A stretch of 5,996 nucleotides of DNA, from assembly GCA_900554525.1 (NCBI GenBank), contig USHL01000094.1:1-5996 (forward strand), written 5' to 3'. The translations under genes were made by a program, and so were the position numbers. Positions within the stretch are counted from its first letter, which is position 1. Every line of letters starts with the position of its first letter. Below, in pieces: positions 5,641 through 5,996 of this stretch. Under the pieces are notes generated by a model that was not told the origin of the DNA, searched no databases, and saw only the letters and a program-made list of their open reading frames with translations. Source of the DNA: an uncultured Oscillospiraceae bacterium. GTDB lineage: Bacteria; Bacillota; Clostridia; Oscillospirales; Acutalibacteraceae.

Positions 5641-5669
5641 TTGCATTTTCGCCTTTCTTGTAGTAATAT
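5641..5669 (+). promoter_or_regulatory. Possible promoter for the sugar-transferase-like gene
   Basis: TTGCAT (5641-5646) and TAATAT (5664-5669) are separated by 17 bp within the A/T-rich stretch 5564-5722. Both hexamers are imperfect. A start near 5676 would leave a ~47-nt leader. A promoter is needed somewhere here because a strong terminator lies upstream. Nothing else identifiable was found in this intergenic region. Confidence 0.3.
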
Positions 5670-5722
5670 AGTAGCATAAGTTTCATTTTCGTATCATTTA
5701 ACTATGCTCAAGAGGTTAAATA

Positions 5723-5996
5723 ATGAATAGAAAAAAGTATATATTTGAAAAACTGATCCTGAATTTTCTGAAGGCTTTGATATCCTGTCTTTTTGCCGGC
5801 GGTGCGATTTACTGCTGGTTAAATTATTTCAATCAGGAAACGCCTATGCCGTACTACCGTCTCGGCAACTATTTTTTGTTTGCTCTCGTATTGGCGTCTT
5901 ATGTGTTTATCGCTAAAATATACGGCGCTTTTCAGATAGGGACAAGCACCGCGACAGACGTTGCGTTTTCTCAGGTTATATCGGTATTTATCTGGC
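5723..5996 (+). CDS. Probable polyprenyl-phosphate sugar (glycosyl)phosphotransferase, N-terminal membrane domain (partial, 3' end outside window)
   Basis: ATG at 5723-5725, with AAGAGG (5710-5715) 7 nt upstream, opens a frame of 91 codons that runs off the window. A short basic N-terminus (MNRKKYIFEK) precedes hydrophobic helix 1 (~11-33), an external loop PMPYYRLGNY, helix 2 (~48-66), and a cytoplasmic KIYGAFQIGTSTATDVAFSQ segment leading into helix 3 (~80 onward). The block KIYGAFQIG...SQVIS resembles the N-terminal multi-helix domain of exopolysaccharide polyprenyl glycosylphosphotransferases in Clostridia. These transfer a sugar-1-phosphate to undecaprenyl phosphate and start the synthesis of capsule or exopolysaccharide repeat units. 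The catalytic domain lies outside the window, so the call depends on this resemblance. It may be the first gene of a polysaccharide cluster. The alternative is another polytopic membrane protein. Confidence 0.6.
   Translation, partial: MNRKKYIFEKLILNFLKALISCLFAGGAIYCWLNYFNQETPMPYYRLGNYFLFALVLASYVFIAKIYGAFQIGTSTATDVAFSQVISVFIW

Noticed and set aside
5637..5663. Eight-codon ORF (MIAFSPFL) with AGGA 5 nt upstream, before the polysaccharide gene
   Set aside because: It is too short to support from sequence alone, overlaps the only plausible promoter, and shows no attenuator-type residue bias or following terminator.
1..5996. Mobile element, prophage, CRISPR array, toxin-antitoxin or defence system
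   Set aside because: No direct-repeat arrays, transposase or integrase motifs, tRNA genes or attachment repeats were seen. Every long conserved reading frame belongs to a housekeeping family or a common membrane protein family.

Overview
This window looks like chromosomal DNA from a low-to-moderate GC member of the Firmicutes, most likely class Clostridia (Oscillospiraceae/Lachnospiraceae-like). The basis is recognition of protein families: a ~550-residue clostridial-type glutamyl-tRNA synthetase next to a glutaminyl-tRNA synthetase, NrdR, a Firmicutes-style cytoplasmic cyclophilin, strong AGGAGG/GGAG ribosome binding sites and A/T-rich promoters. This is an inference; there is no rRNA or other direct marker in the window. 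I see no phage, IS, CRISPR, tRNA or rRNA sequence.

Layout from left to right. Bases 2-130 hold the last 42 codons of a plus-strand P-type cation-transporting ATPase. It ends against a perfect hairpin with T-runs on both sides (178-207), which also serves the convergent minus-strand genes. From 4829 down to 206 the minus strand carries nrdR, gltX, glnS and a NIF3/DUF34-family gene, all in one direction. The gaps are 60 nt (holding a 13-bp hairpin), 16 nt and 3 nt, so gltX-glnS-NIF3 is very probably one transcript, with nrdR joined to it only by read-through. Divergent from nrdR on the plus strand is a 199-residue peptidyl-prolyl isomerase gene (4928-5527) with a strong GC-rich terminator. A 159-nt A/T-rich intergenic stretch then leads to the 5' part of a membrane protein gene (5723 to the window end). 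That gene resembles the N-terminal membrane domain of polyprenyl-phosphate sugar transferases of exopolysaccharide synthesis.

How the genes work together: GluRS and GlnRS charge tRNA-Glu and tRNA-Gln and are expected to be co-expressed. The metal-binding NIF3-family protein is translationally linked to glnS, but its role is unknown. NrdR is the ATP-cone repressor of ribonucleotide reductase genes. The most interesting non-coding signal is the nrdR/PPIase divergent region. There a 10-bp inverted repeat places an identical -35 hexamer (TTGTAT) on each strand, each with a 17-bp spacer to a good -10, and a palindrome matching the core NrdR-box consensus lies inside both spacers. This suggests autoregulation of nrdR and shared control of the isomerase gene.

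Overall this is an ordinary housekeeping region. I did not find evidence of a new multi-gene system, only several regulatory details worth checking.
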